Below, one piece after another: positions 34,998 through 47,599 of a stretch of 64,000 nucleotides of DNA. The stretch covers positions 65,841,484 to 65,905,483 of the forward strand of contig CM055274.1 of NCBI GenBank assembly GCA_029237695.1. The letters are read 5' to 3'. The number at the start of each line of letters is the position of its first letter. Position 1 is the first letter of the stretch. A program made the position numbers and the translations under genes. This DNA is from Conchocele bisecta. Its lineage: Eukaryota; Mollusca; Bivalvia; Lucinida; Thyasiridae. The notes below the pieces were generated by a model. It made no database searches. It saw nothing but the letters and a program-made list of their open reading frames with translations, and had not been told where the DNA came from.

Positions 34998-36510
34998 GAA
35001 TCACATTTTGTGGATTTTTCAAAGGCTTTTGATTATGTGGTGCGTGATAATCTATGGTTAAAATTAATAAAACTGGGAGTGCGAGGGAAAATGTTAAATA
35101 TAATCAAATCCATGTATACTAATGTGACATCGCGCGTAAAGCACAACACCATGCTAAGCGGTGAATTTTCTTGCTTATTAGGCGTACGTCAGGGTGACTG
35201 CCTATCTCCATTCCTGTTTAGCATGTTTGTAAATGACCTTGAGGCTGAATTTGAAACTAAGGTATTGAAGGAATTGATATCGGATTGATAAAATTATTTA
35301 TTTTACTATATGCCGATGACATTGTTATTTTCTCAGAATCGGAACACCGGGATGCAAACAGGACTTAATCTACTTTCAGAATATTGTGAGAAATGGAAAT
35401 TAACTGTCAATACGGGAAAAAACAAAAATACTTGTATTTCGAAAAGGAGGTAGATTGCCAAGAAACATAGAATTCTATTATGGCAATTATATTATCGAAA
35501 TAGTAAGTAAATTCACGTATCTAGGCATAGTCTTTACAACGGGTGGTTCTTTCATGGAAACACAATCTTTATTATCGGGTCAAGCACAAAAAGCTATTTT
35601 CAAGCTTAACAAATACCTGTATAAATTTACAGACATAACACCCCACATAGATTACAATTATTTGATAAACTAGTACAACCGATTCTCAACTACGGTGCTG
35701 AAATATGGGGATTTGTGCAGGGAAATCAAATAGAAAAAGTTCATTTGCAGTTTTGCAAAAGTTTACTAGGTGTTAAGAGAAATACGCAAAATGATTTTAT
35801 CTATGGAGAACTTGGTCGTACCCCACTTGTTCATCGACGCTATCTAAATATAATTAAATTCTGGTTCAAAATATCTGCGTCAGATGATCACAAATACATG
35901 AAACATATATACAACATGATGTTAGCAGACTTGCAAAGCACACCAAGTAAAACAAATTGGGGCGTCACTAGTCCAAAAAGTGTTATCGACCCACGGATTT
36001 CTTGATGTTTGGTTGAATCAAGGGGTCGGAAATATTGAAGAGTTTCTGATAGTTTTCAAACAAAGATTGACCGATAACTTTATGCAGGATTGGCAAGCCA
36101 GAATTAACGGATCTAGCAGAGCATTATTTTATAGAAATGTGTGCGACTTCAAAATGCAATATTACTTAAAGGACATCACACTCACGAAATTTAGGTACGC
36201 ATTTGCTAGACTAAAAGTTTCGTCCCATCGCCTAGAAGTAGAATCAGGCAGATGGAACAGAACTCCAATTGAAAACCGGAAATGTACATTGTGTGGACAT
36301 TTGGAAGACGAATACCATTTTATTTTAGAATGCACAATGTATATGGATCTCAGGAAAACATATATAAACCGTTATTATTGGAACAGGCCAAGTATGGTTA
36401 AATTCATAGAGTTGATTAAATCGGAACATTCACAAACTGTAAGAAAGTTGGGCCAATACATATACCAAGCGTTTCAGATCAGAAATGAACATTTATATAT
36501 ACATCAATGA
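34998..36510 (+). pseudogene. Non-LTR retrotransposon RT C-terminal half with zinc knuckle, frameshifted
   Basis: The 5' end is truncated just before FVDFSKAFDYV (35007), which is RT motif A. Motif B is LLGVRQGDCLSPFLFS. Then TGA at 35286-35288 and a shift. YADDIVIFSE at 35309-35338 is the catalytic motif in another frame. The thumb follows (FTYLGIVF at 35512-35535; IEKVHLQFCKSLLGVKR at 35731-35781) in further frames. A last open segment (35980-36510) ends with CTLCG ... H ... C at 36283-36333, a CCHC zinc knuckle of the type at the C-terminus of several LINE clades. No endonuclease is present. At least four lesions, so inactive. Related to the RT fragment at 3-231. Confidence 0.85.
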
Positions 36511-36935
36511 GGACACCTTCTCCCAATACATACATAAAGAAATACAGCATGCATATATATTTGCAAATATTAACTTGACATTATTGCATGATATCTTACG
36601 TGTTCAGTTTTTTTAGTACATGTGTAATGCACTACCCTATAGACTAATGCTGCAACGCCATAACTTAATGTATGTTTATAGATTAACCAAAACATTTTGT
36701 ATGTGCTTATTGGGCATGCTATTCCACCGCAGGATATTCTCCATGTCATATGGCCAATGGTCGACGGTGGCATAGCTGCACCAAATACAATACATAGTAG
36801 CTGCATTCTTAAAGTTACGGTTTATGCACCGGCTGTTGTCTTTGTCACCCATAAGTGTATGTTGTTACATGTGTATTGCTTCAGGGGCCATATGGCTTAA
36901 AGCGTTAATCTTTATCTGAATAAACATACGTATGT
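36511..36935 (+). mobile_element. LINE 3' untranslated region
   Basis: It follows the LINE frame directly and ends near TATCTGAATAAACATACGTA, which includes an AATAAA signal, as expected for an element tail. Confidence 0.5.
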
Positions 36936-37642
36936 CCATATGTATCTCCACTGAGTCTATTCAAGCCTGTCTCAAAATAAAGACAATGTATTCAAAATGG
37001 CCGCCGCTCATGTATTACGTAATTTATCTAAATTAGGTAATACAGCAGTTTTTAAATATAATATTTTGAAATATAAGTTAGTTGTCATGATGGCCACTCT
37101 AGATTTCTCCGCCTGATTTCTAAAGAAATACGATATGGTCGAATGAGGGGAAATCATAATTTGATTGTGCAATTGTACATGGTTCGTTGTCTATAGACCA
37201 TTTTTACAAATACGTTACCGAATTTGGAAACTTCCCTTAGAAATACTTACGGTGTCTCTTTGACATTATTAGAACGTTCAACTTGTCGGAGTATGTCGGC
37301 TTCACGTCACATTGCTTAGTGGGAACTAAGCAACGTGACTCAAACCGACGTATTCCGACAATTGCAAAGCCATTGACGTCAATATAGTTTTAAGGAAGTT
37401 ACTACTGTTCTCAACGCTCCATCGCACAAATCCACCGTGTAATGGCTGCTTTCCTCTTTCTGGTTCTTGGGTAGCACGCTAACCATAGCAGGGACGTAAA
37501 CATCGGCACCAATCGTCCTGTGGTATATCTTTACCAGGGCGTGGTCCCCGGACTGAAGAATAAAGACCACCTGGCTAATGTCTGTTTAACTCGTTGCATG
37601 CTGGGAAATGTGTGGGCTATAAATAGTTAAAAAATAGCAGAC
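36936..37642. other. Unassigned stretch with a foldback
   Basis: TCAAAATGGCCGCC near 36991 is shared with about 28914. A foldback at 37279-37364 pairs ACTTGTCGGAGTATGTCGGC with its near complement. A 63-residue minus-strand frame (37379-37570) contains GADVYVPAMVSVLPKN, which looks protein-like, but I cannot assign it. Confidence 0.4.
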
Positions 37643-38023
37643 GACAACTCATTATTATTAGCCGATATATTTATAGATCGGCTATATATTGGTTATCCAT
37701 CGGTTTGTGAAAAAGTTTGTAACCACCCTTTTCTCCTATATTCGGTATTCTACAAACGCGAAATTTGTTGTATCACTCCAAACTACATCAACCGGATATT
37801 GTTTCATTGTTGGCCATTATCTCTGTTTAAAACTTTAAATAAGCGAAATAACACAATTTGGCTATAAATGAACGTTTTAACTACAAGAGTTCGGCGGTTT
37901 GCAATTTGGCTATAAATAAACGTTTTGACGTCACAAACCGGAAGCTCCGCCATGTTCCAATATCTCGATACACAAATCAAAACACGTCGAAGTTTGACCT
38001 AAATTCAGTTAGTTATACGCATA

Positions 38024-40520
38024 ATGGTTGTGAAGTGTTCTATATACGGATATAGTAATCGTAAAGATCGCGAAAGGACACTGGAATAGTATATATTGAG
38101 TGCAGTAATCACAAATCAAGGTGTGGAATGCGAGAAACTGAGTTCGGATCGGACACGTGAATTTCTGGCTAGAATTGGACAAGAATTTGGGCACAAGAAT
38201 ATCCAAAATGTTCTGGTGTATTTGGCGCATTTTGTCAATGGTAAGTCCTTGTTATTATAACTAATCCGATAGTTCTACTTGTCAGCTGGTGAGACAGTGT
38301 AAGCTGGTATAATCATTATAGTGTGTGTGAACCCCACCCAGAGCTCCAGATAAGCTGCGTATTTGCGTAAATACCCAATTAAAATTGCCAAAAACCCAAT
38401 TGAAATCAGAAGTAGTGAGTATCAAAAAGCAATGAGGTACCTTTATCATACTGCAGAAAACAATAAACAGACCACAATATAGCATATTTGTCCATGAAAA
38501 CACATCCAAGGAGACAATTCTAATGAAATGCCAAGATATGTTTTCATTTCGAAACAAACTATTCAATAATTGCTGTCTGTTGATGTGTAAACAGTAGTGT
38601 GATTTAATTTTACCCAAGTAAAATTTTGAAATACCCAATTGCTTCAGAACTGATGGAGTAACAATACTCAATTACTAATTCCTTATCTGGAGCCCTGCGG
38701 CGACCCACTGAATTATAATGTTTGACACCCGTGCTGTCACTGTACTTAACATGCTTAAGACGTGCGAGATGGTGTATTTTGATGGACCTCAGACAATATA
38801 AAATTGCAGTTTGTGTGGAATTTCATGAAAAATGTTTACAGATTTTGCGATATTTAGTGTAAATCATGCCAAACGTTGATGAAATTCTCAGAGCAAATGC
38901 AGAATGTCACCATGTTGTCACCATTCAATGTTATTTATGAAAGATATTGTAACTTTTGTAAATATTTTTCATCAAAGTCCGCACATGTATGTACATGCAA
39001 AATCACATGGCGCATGTCATATGTATAAAATTTGTCATAAATAGTCAATATTTCAGTGATATTTCATAAGAGTACACATTTTCTTCTTTATTTCTCCTCA
39101 AATGTGTATGTAAATGTTGTGATCACTCATCTGAACCGTCTCAGCAAGAATGTTCAGATGGTGTATGCAACATATACTTCCGAGAAGAAATAATAAAAAT
39201 AAGTTATTATATTGTAACTAAATGTGCAAAGTTACAATATCCGACAAGTACACATGTATTTATTTGTTTTTAATATATATCATGTATATGTTTCAAGAAA
39301 GAAGGCAGAGTTGTATGACCATCTTAACCCAAACTGGGCACCATCAGTTAATCTGGGCGGACAAAAGCGAGCACCATCTACATGAAGATATGATCGGCAG
39401 CAGGAAAAGAAGAGAAGGAAGCCAACTGAATCCACAACTATTGTTGGACCTGATCACACTGAGACGGGTATGGATATGGGTGACAGCGTTGATGAAGACG
39501 GCGTTCAGTCACATACTGATGTTGATGGTCCACTCATGGAGGCTATGTCGCTGGAGCTGCAGGAACTGCGTACAGAGAATGGGGAGCTGAAGGAAAAAAT
39601 GGCCCATTTGGAAACTAAATTCACTGTAAGTTATGTTAAGGGTAGTGACGAGAAGGTGAAACATTTAACAGGATTACCATCATTCACAGTTCTATCTATA
39701 TTGTTTAATTTGCTGGAGCCTCACCTGCCATCCAGTCTGGTCATGCCCAAATTCAAGGTAATGATATTAATATTAGAGAAATTGCGACTAAATTTGTTAA
39801 ATCTCTTTCTTGCGTATGAATTTGACACTACTCAATCAATAATATCTACACTTTTTTACACGGACAATTGACTGTATGTACAAGCGGCTAAAGAGACTCA
39901 TAAGATGGCCAGAGCGCGAGACATTGAGAAAAACCATGCCAATGGAATTTAGGAAGTACTTCGGTCACAGGTGTGCTGCGATAATTGATTGTTTTGAGGT
40001 ATTTATTGAGAAACCAAACGGTTTGAAAGCCAGAGCAGAAACCTGGTCTTCATACAAACACCACCACACTGTGAAATTTCTAATTATAATTACTCCTCAG
40101 GGCAGTGTGTCCTTCATATCGAAAGCATGGGGTGGTCGTGTGAGTGACAAGTTTGTGACAGAGAGCAGTGACTTCCTGTCCAAGTTATTACCTGGGGATT
40201 TAGTGTTGGCGGACAGAGGATTTGATGTCAAGGACAGTGTTGGCTCGGTAGCTGCAGAAGTGAAGATTCCAGCATTTACGAAAGGTCGTGATCAGCTATC
40301 CCCTCTGGACGTGGAATCAACGCGTAAACTTGCCCACTCAAGAATACATGTGAAACGGGTTATTGGTTCAGTTCGACAGAAATATACTATATTGAACGGT
40401 TGTCTTCCCATTAATTGTCTCATGGACAAGGATAAGTTTGGTAAGACGGTCACTGACAAAATTGTTACCGTTTCGTGTGGACTAGTAAATTTGTGTGACT
40501 TAATTGTTGATTTTAACTAA
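38024..40520 (+). pseudogene. THAP-DDE (DDE_Tnp_4-like) transposase, two exons, disabled
   Basis: The first part (38024-38240) reads as a THAP zinc-finger domain: CSIYGYSNRKDRE at the start, then KLSSDRTREFLARIG and NVLVYLAHF. The second Cys of the C2CH set is Tyr, the Cys before HF is lost, and TAG occurs at 38087-38089. A donor-like GTAAGT begins at 38241. Similarity resumes after an acceptor-like CAAG at about 39297 with KKAELYDHLNPNWAPSVN, though the splice phase does not fit neatly. TGA lies at 39383-39385. A coiled-coil stretch (LELQELRTENGELKEKM) precedes the nuclease domain. One extra T near 39855 shifts the frame. The catalytic domain (39876-40520) has Asp in IIDCFE (39987-39989) and Asp in LADRGF (40212-40214). 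The third position reads RIHVKRVIG, with Lys (40353-40355) where I expect Glu. It is inactive by several independent lesions. Confidence 0.8.
38339..38697. mobile_element. hAT-like MITE, CAGAGCTCC family, inside the transposase intron
   Basis: Ends CAGAGCTCCAGATAAG and CTTATCTGGAGCCCTG are 16-bp inverted repeats with one mismatch. There is no clear 8-bp target duplication. Confidence 0.7.
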
Positions 40521-40652
40521 ACCAAATTGATCTACACTGGTCCTTGCACTTCTTCGTGTCCTTTTGTAAATACTGAAATCTTCTTTTTCTGATTCACTTA
40601 TTTCGCCATCAAACATTTACTTTTCTATTGATTGCAAGGAAATAGCGATTCT

Positions 40653-40776
40653 GCGATTTCGGTCGGCTGCCAGCATGGTACCGGTAAACAGGTTGTCTGT
40701 CGGTCGGTATAGTCGACTATACCGACCGACAGCCGACCTGTTTATCTGTACCATGCCGGCAGCCGACCGAAATCGC
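40653..40776. repeat. 124-bp near-perfect palindrome
   Basis: GCGATTTCGGTCGGCTGCC to its mirror, centred on GGTATAGTCGACTATACC. It lies about 130 bp after the transposase stop. Confidence 0.75.
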
Positions 40777-41188
40777 TGAATTGGTATTCCTGGGCCAGGG
40801 GTGTGGAATTTCTTCATCAGATTTGCTGGCACCTTTTGAAATTAAAATCGTATACATATCCCAATTCAAAACCATTTTTAATAGAAGCTAAACATGTATA
40901 CTTTATCATTTATTCCATTATCATGATTATCACATAACGCATGTAATAATAAAGTATAAACACTCATAGTAAGCATGATATTACTTCCTTTCAATGGTAA
41001 TATAACCAGTGTAGGCACAGATCAGCCTGCACATTCACATACAGGAGTGTGCTAGCAGATTAATATCCAGATTGATCAAACCCCATAAGGCCTTTTTCTC
41101 AAGCCACGGTCACATATACTTTTCTATATTTGTGATGCACCGTTAGAGAAACAGTCCACTTACTTCACTGGTGCTGCAAATATTTCAA

Positions 41189-41330
41189 GACAATCCACTT
41201 GAAAGATACAATAGGCGCCATTAATTGTAAAAAAAAATGTTTCAAGACGAGTAGTAATTTTATTGATTTTTTAACACTCATCTAGAAACATTTTATAATG
41301 GCGCATATTGTATTTTTCAAGTGGATTGTC
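41189..41330. repeat. Foldback
   Basis: GACAATCCACTTGAAAGATA pairs with the mirror ending GTGGATTGTC. GGCGCCATTA and TAATGGCGC are the inner arms. Confidence 0.65.
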
Positions 41331-41377
41331 TTACATTTTCCACCGGCGCGGAGTGCAGCACCACCAATGATAATTAA

Positions 41378-41594
41378 GATGCGCCATGTGTTTTGTACCT
41401 ACAAAAATGGGCGTAATTTCATAAAAAAAATACAAAATTTAATATATTTTCCTGGAATGACACCGAAGGTTGTCGAAATTTTCAGAGCAAATGCGGAATT
41501 CTATTCCGCATTTGCTTTGAGAATTTCATCAACTTTCAGCATATTTCATGAAATTGCGCACCTGTTTGTAGGTACAAAATCACATGGTGCGTCT
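41378..41594. mobile_element. Palindromic MITE
   Basis: GATGCGCCATGTGTTTTGTA at the left pairs with TACAAAATCACATGGTGCG at the right. The centre AGCAAATGCGGAATTC mirrors itself. A related degraded sequence lies near 38810-39020. Confidence 0.65.
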
Positions 41595-41729
41595 CGATTA
41601 TACCGACAGTATATCTGTATTGGCAATATATACATTGAAGTTCACATACAGTACTTGCACACCAAATTAATCACCTTTTTACACGCTTGTTTTTATTAAA
41701 TTCTGGCATCTTTCTACAGTCTGGGCAAT

Positions 41730-43652
41730 AGGTATATATATAAGATTCCGGCACTCGAGTTAATTTTTTTAAACCAAGTTCAAGGTCATTTCAAGGTCAT
41801 TGAACTTTATGCTTGACGGAAGTCGAAAATTGCCAATATATGAGCCAATAGGTAGGTCATGCTCCTTAACTTGGAAATTGGTGTAAGTTGTTCAAAAACA
41901 TTTCAGATGGATATATTAAAGAATTTACGTAAACTACACTAATATTCAGTATATTATTATCATATTTTCAAGATGGCCGCCAAAAATCGGGTATTTATGA
42001 GATTTCGGTTGATTTGCTACATATTTGTGTAATGTTAATCGCCTTCACCTATATTCAAAGGTTAATTCTTTCAACTGGAATAATATTGCAGTTAATACAC
42101 TCCATTGTCAGAAAACTCAAAATGGCCGCCAAGTAAATGGCAAATCCATAGTAATTTACTAAATATAACTGGGAGAATTTGGTTGGGGAGGAAATCAACA
42201 CTTCTCTCACTTTTCCCTGAGATTCCGTAACTACTAAAATGTGGACATATATTGAACCCTGGTTTGATCGGCTAATAACATCATGACTTTTCATATTACC
42301 TTTTATCCATCCCTATAAATATCATGAATATGTCTTTCATTAGAATTTAGTCCGTAGAACACAATTCTAATGAAATTCCAAGACATAATTACAGAGAGAA
42401 ATAAGAAACATATGAAAAGTCATGCAGAGCATGATGTTATTAGCCGATCAAATCAGGGTTCAATATATGTCCACATTTTAGTAGTTACGGAATCTCAGGG
42501 AAAAGTGAGAGAAGTGTTGATTTCCTCCCCAACCAAATTCTTCCAGTTATATTTAGCTATCATTAATATCTGATCATAGCAATACTTATGGTAGTCAAAT
42601 GTAAACAATATTATTCCAGTTGAAAGAATTAACATTTGAATATAGGTGAAGGCGCTTAGCATTACACAAATATGTAGCAAGTCAACCGAAATCTCATAAT
42701 TACCCGATTTATGGCGGCCATCTAGAAAATATGATAATTATATCATTACGCAAACATTGTATTAGCGAGCGTACCTCACTATACCCCCAGTTACCTATGT
42801 AAACAGGGGGTTTGATGAGGTACCCGCGCAATAGGTAATGCGGTTAAATAGGTCACGATGCAGTGACTATTTTCGATCAATAACTTATGTTGTAAGCGGT
42901 TGTAATGTGTATTTTCAATATTGATATTATTAAAACGTATCATAACGGTACCCCTTTAAGTAATATTTGTATATTTTAAATGTATTGATGTTCTCATGAA
43001 GCCATGAATATAAGTATTAATTAATCCAGCTTATATTGAGGCAAATCACACAGCCTTAACACATAGTGCTGGAGTATAAACCATAGTATCGTAATTATTC
43101 ATAAGTATATCACTATTAAACATTAATTACAATATGTATGCATATTATTAAAACAGTAGATGCTACCGCTATTTCGCTATATGTGATGTTTATAACAAAA
43201 TATTTTTTTTATTCGTCCGCGTACGGATTTCTGTCACACAAAGCGCCATTTTCAGTTCATATTTTGACCTGTGCATATGAACCGGACTAAGTTTAAACAT
43301 TAAACAACGTTCGATTCCGTCCAATTCAAATTTCTCTGCAGAATGTTCAGACTAACTACATAAGTAATCATTTATACTGAATATTAGTGTAGTTTACGTA
43401 AATTCTTTAATGTATCCATCAGAAATGTTTTTTAACAACTTACACCAATTTCCAAGTTAAGGACCATGACCTATTGGCCCATATATTGGCAATTTTCTAC
43501 TTCCGTCAAGCATAAAGTTCAATGACCTTGAAATGACCTTGAACTTGGTTTAAAAAATGGCACCCGGATTTTTGGAAACCTTATACATTCAAGTTTATAA
43601 AAACACCGGGTGCCATAAATTAACACGAGGTGCCGGAATCTTATATATATGC
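41730..43652. repeat. 1.9-kb nested foldback
   Basis: The outer arms of about 230 bp (41730-41955 and 43376-43652) share TTGAACTTTATGCTTGACGG and CAATTTCCAAGTTAAGGA in opposite orientation. Inner arms of over 300 bp (41960-42297 and 42408-42740) are also inverted and share TGATCGGCTAATAACATCAT and GGGGAGGAAATCAACACTTC. About 110 bp lie at the centre. The unpaired 42741-43375 makes the structure asymmetric. Confidence 0.75.
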
Positions 43653-44072
43653 CTACAATTGCCCCTGGACTAGAAGGCAAACCGCCTAACTTAGTTTACC
43701 GAACTCTTGTAGATAAAACGTTTATTTATAGCCAAATTTCAAACCGCCTAACTTTAGTTTACCGAACTCTTGTAGTGAAAACGTTTATTTATAGCCAAAT
43801 TGTGTTATTTCGCTATATTTAAAGTTTTCAACAGAGATAATCGCCAAAAATGAAAAATTATCCGGTCGATGCAATTTGGAAGTGATGCAACAACTTTCAC
43901 GTTTGTAGATTACATAATATAGGAGAAAAGGGTGGTTACAAACTTTTTCACAAACCAATGGATTACCAATATATAGCCGATCTATAAATAGATCGGCTAA
44001 TAATAATCGTAAGTTGTTGGATGTCATTTTCACCGCTAGCATGCAAATAGTTAACGCGATTTATTGAGGGTA

Positions 44073-44525
44073 GTTATCGACGCGTCCTGGTGCCAATGCT
44101 AAAATAGTTGTATCTCCTAATTAGGAGATAGTATCTCCTAATTAGGATTTACTATCTCCTAAACATGACTTAATTAGTATCTCCTAATTATGACTTAATA
44201 TATCCTAAGTAGGAGTTAGTGTCTCCTAATTAGGAGTTAGTATGTCCTAATTAGGAGCTAATATATCCTAATTAGGACTTACTCTTTCCTAATTATGACT
44301 TATTATCTGTGTCAATGCTAACACATGTTTTATCTCCTAATTGATACTAACTCCTAATTAGGAGATAATAACTCCTAATTAGGAGATAGCAAGTCCTGAT
44401 TAGGAGATACTAACTCCTAATTAGGAGATATTAAGTCCAAATTAGTATCTCCTAATTAGGAGTTAGTATCTCCCTAATTAGAAGATAAATATAGTTTAGC
44501 ATAGGCACCAGGACGCTTCCATAGT
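44073..44525. mobile_element. Family O MITE with TCCTAATTAGGA array, intact copy
   Basis: The ends contain GCGTCCTGGTGCC and GGCACCAGGACGC. Nine exact CCTAATTAGG palindromes plus many near matches fill the interior, giving ATCTCCTAATTAGGAGATA units. TAATTA is a homeodomain core. Confidence 0.7.
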
Positions 44526-44612
44526 TGGCGGGTGTTTCAATAAATACTTGAAATTTATATTCAAATCAACTTTTTTTTCACAATAAAAACATCGTGAATG
44601 CGTATCAAGGTA

Positions 44613-45011
44613 TGGAATCACGTGGTTTCCGAACCCGGTTTTCCGACGTGACGTAATCTATGACGTCATTTTTACAGTAAATCTTCCTAACAAACGGACG
44701 GATTTTGATGATATGCAGCTCACCAAATACGATGACATATGTGTTTTATGTGTGCTCTGAAAGCTATTTACAATAACTTATAACTATCACAAAGAATCGA
44801 GTACCGTACGTTCTTACATTCACGTGCTCTAGTTTTTATTCATCAAAACGAGAGTTGTGAGATTAAAGCCGCCTATGCAATAAAGGACAGCGTGTACCGC
44901 GCGTATATTTCCTAAAAATATGTCATTCCATTTAATAGAAAGATATTAAAGGAAATGTACTGTAAACGCATATAAAAAACATGACGTCACGCCGTTCGGA
45001 AACACGTAATC
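44613..45011. mobile_element. MITE next to the satellite
   Basis: GGAATCACGTGGTTTCCGAA with GACGTGACGTAA at the left pairs with GACGTCACGCCGTTCGG and AACACGTAATCCCACAC at the right. Confidence 0.6.
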
Positions 45012-45194
45012 CCACACACTGTATAGCACGTCGCTAAAAAAAACAGTGATAACAAATTAATTTTATTGGCGAAAGAAGTACTTCCTTTACGATGCTGGGC
45101 AACAGTTTTTTACTATTTTAAATTACGTTCGGAGGTGAACATGTATAATTTGTTTTATTATGGCATCAGACGTGAATGCGCATTTCCATCCGGA

Positions 45195-45368
45195 ACACGA
45201 TACAACGAAGCTCCGATGACGATAGTACGATGCTACGATGACGATAGTACGACATCACGACGATACAATGACGACAGCACGATGGCGACAGCACGATGGC
45301 GATAGTACGATAACGGTAGAACGATACTACGATGACGATACTGCTATATATAATATCGTAGGATCGTC
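45195..45368. repeat. Degenerate CGATGACGATAGTA repeat at the satellite edge
   Basis: CGATGACGATAGTACGATG, GACGACAGCACGATGGC and similar 14-17 bp units run for about 130 bp and stop where the first 33-bp monomer begins. Confidence 0.6.
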
Positions 45369-45721
45369 ATACCGCTAATATCGGACACGATACTGTAATG
45401 CATACCGCTAATATCGGACATGCTACTGTAATACATACCAATACTAATATCGGACATGCTACTGTGATGAATACCGCTAATATCGGACATGCTACTGTAA
45501 TACGTACCGCTAATATCGGACATGCTACTGTAATACATACCACTAATATCGGACATGACACTGTAATACGTACCGCTAAATGATAATATAATGCATACCG
45601 CTAATATCGGACATGCTACTGCAATACATACCACTAATATCGGACATGCTACTGTAATGCATACCGCTAATATCGGACATGATACTGTAATGCATATCAA
45701 CTAATAATATCGGACATGATA

Positions 45722-46519
45722 CTGTAATGCATACCACTAATAATATCGGACATGCTACTGTAATACATACCATTAATATCGGTCATGATACTGTAATGCA
45801 TACCACTAATATCGGACATGATACTGTAAAGCATACCGCTAATATCGGACATGATACTGTAATACATACCGTTCATATCGGACATGATACTGTAATACAT
45901 ACCACTAATATCGGACATGCTACTGTAAAGCATACCGCTAATATCGGACATGATACTGTAATACATACCGTTCATATCGGACATGATACTGTAATACATA
46001 AAGCTAATATCGGACATGCTACTGTAATACATACCGCTAATATCGGACATGCTACTGTAATGCATACCGCTCATATCGAATATGATATTGCAATTCATAC
46101 CACTAATATCGGACATGATACTGTAATGCATACCACTAATAATATCGGACATGCTACTGTAATACATACCATTAATATCGGTCATGATACTGTAATGCAT
46201 ACCACTAATATCGGACATGATACTGTAAAGCATACCGCTAATATCGGACATGATACTGTAATACATACCGTTCATATCGGACATGATACTGTAATACATA
46301 CCACTAATATCGGACATGCTACTGTAAAGCATACCGCTAATATCGGACATGATACTGTAATACATACCGTTCATATCGGACATGATACTGTAATACATAA
46401 AGCTAATATCGGACATGCTACTGTAATACATACCGCTAATATCGGACATGCTACTGTAATGCATACCGCTCATATCGAATATGATATTGCAATTCATACC
46501 ACTAATATCGGACATGCTA
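45722..46519 (+). repeat. 399-bp higher-order repeat, two copies
   Basis: Copy one 45722-46120, copy two 46121-46519. The same order of variant monomers (including the rare CATAAAGCTAATATCGG and TCATATCGAATATGATATTG units) recurs. 399 equals eleven 33-bp units plus one 36-bp unit. Confidence 0.85.
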
Positions 46520-47599
46520 CTGTAATGCATACCGCTAATGTCGGAAATGCTACTGTAATACATACCACTAATATTGGACATTATACTGTAATACCTACCG
46601 CTAATATCGGACATGCTACTGTAATACATACCACTAATATCGGACATACCACTAATATCGGACATGCTATTGTAATACATACCGCTAATATCGGACATGC
46701 TACTGTAATACATACCAGTAATATCGGACATGCTACTGTAATGCATACCGCTAATATCGGACATGATACTGTAATGCATACCGCTAATATCGGACATGCT
46801 ACTGTAATACATACCACTAATATCGGACATGCTATTGTAATGCATACCGCTAATATCGGACATGCTACTGTAATACATACCAGTAATATCGGACATGCTA
46901 CTGTAATGCATACCGCTAATATCGGATATGCTACTGTAATGCATAACGCCAATATCGGACATGCTACTGTAATACTTATCAGTAATATCGGACATGATAC
47001 TGCAATACATACCGCTAACATCGGACATGATACTGTAATACATACCAGTAATATCGGACATGATACTATAATACGTACCGTTAACATCGAACATGATACT
47101 GTAATGCATACCGCTAATATCGGACATGCTACTGTAATACATACCGCTAATATCGGACATGATACTGTAATATATACTGCTAATATCGGACATGATACTA
47201 TAATATATACCGCTAATATCGGACATGATACTGTAATTCATACTGTTAATATCGGACATGATACTGTAATACATACCGCTAATATCGGACATGATACTCT
47301 GGTACGTACCGCCGATATCGTAGATGATACTGTAATACATACCGCCAATATCGGACATGATACTGTAATACATACCACTAATATCGGACATGATACTGTA
47401 ATACGTACCGCTAATATCGGACATGATACTGTAATTCATACCACTAATATTGGAAATTATACTGTAATTCATACCAGTACTATCGGTTATGATAATATAA
47501 TATATACCACTAATATCATACATGATGCTGCAATTCATACCACTATTATCGGACATGATACTGCAATTTATACCAGTAATATCGGACATGATACTGTAA

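Larger units (their letters stand above)
37643..44017 (+). mobile_element. 6.4-kb THAP-DDE DNA transposon with long inverted repeats
   Basis: The left arm 37643-37935 and right arm 43676-44017 are inverted copies sharing TTATTATTAGCCGAT, GATCGGCTATATATTGG, AGAAAAGGGTGGTTAC and AAACGTTTATTTATAGCC. The right arm has an extra internal duplication of about 60 bp. Between them on the plus strand is a transposase gene, starting about 90 bp inside the left arm. Members of the ISL2EU/PIF-Harbinger-related group with THAP domains have this layout, but the arm-to-gene link is inferred from position. A hAT-like MITE and a 1.9-kb foldback are nested inside. Confidence 0.6.

Noticed and set aside
37379..37570. 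Minus-strand host exon containing GADVYVPAMVSVLPKN
   Set aside because: The residues look protein-like, but it is short, lacks clear splice sites and lies among MITEs. I could not assign a domain with confidence.
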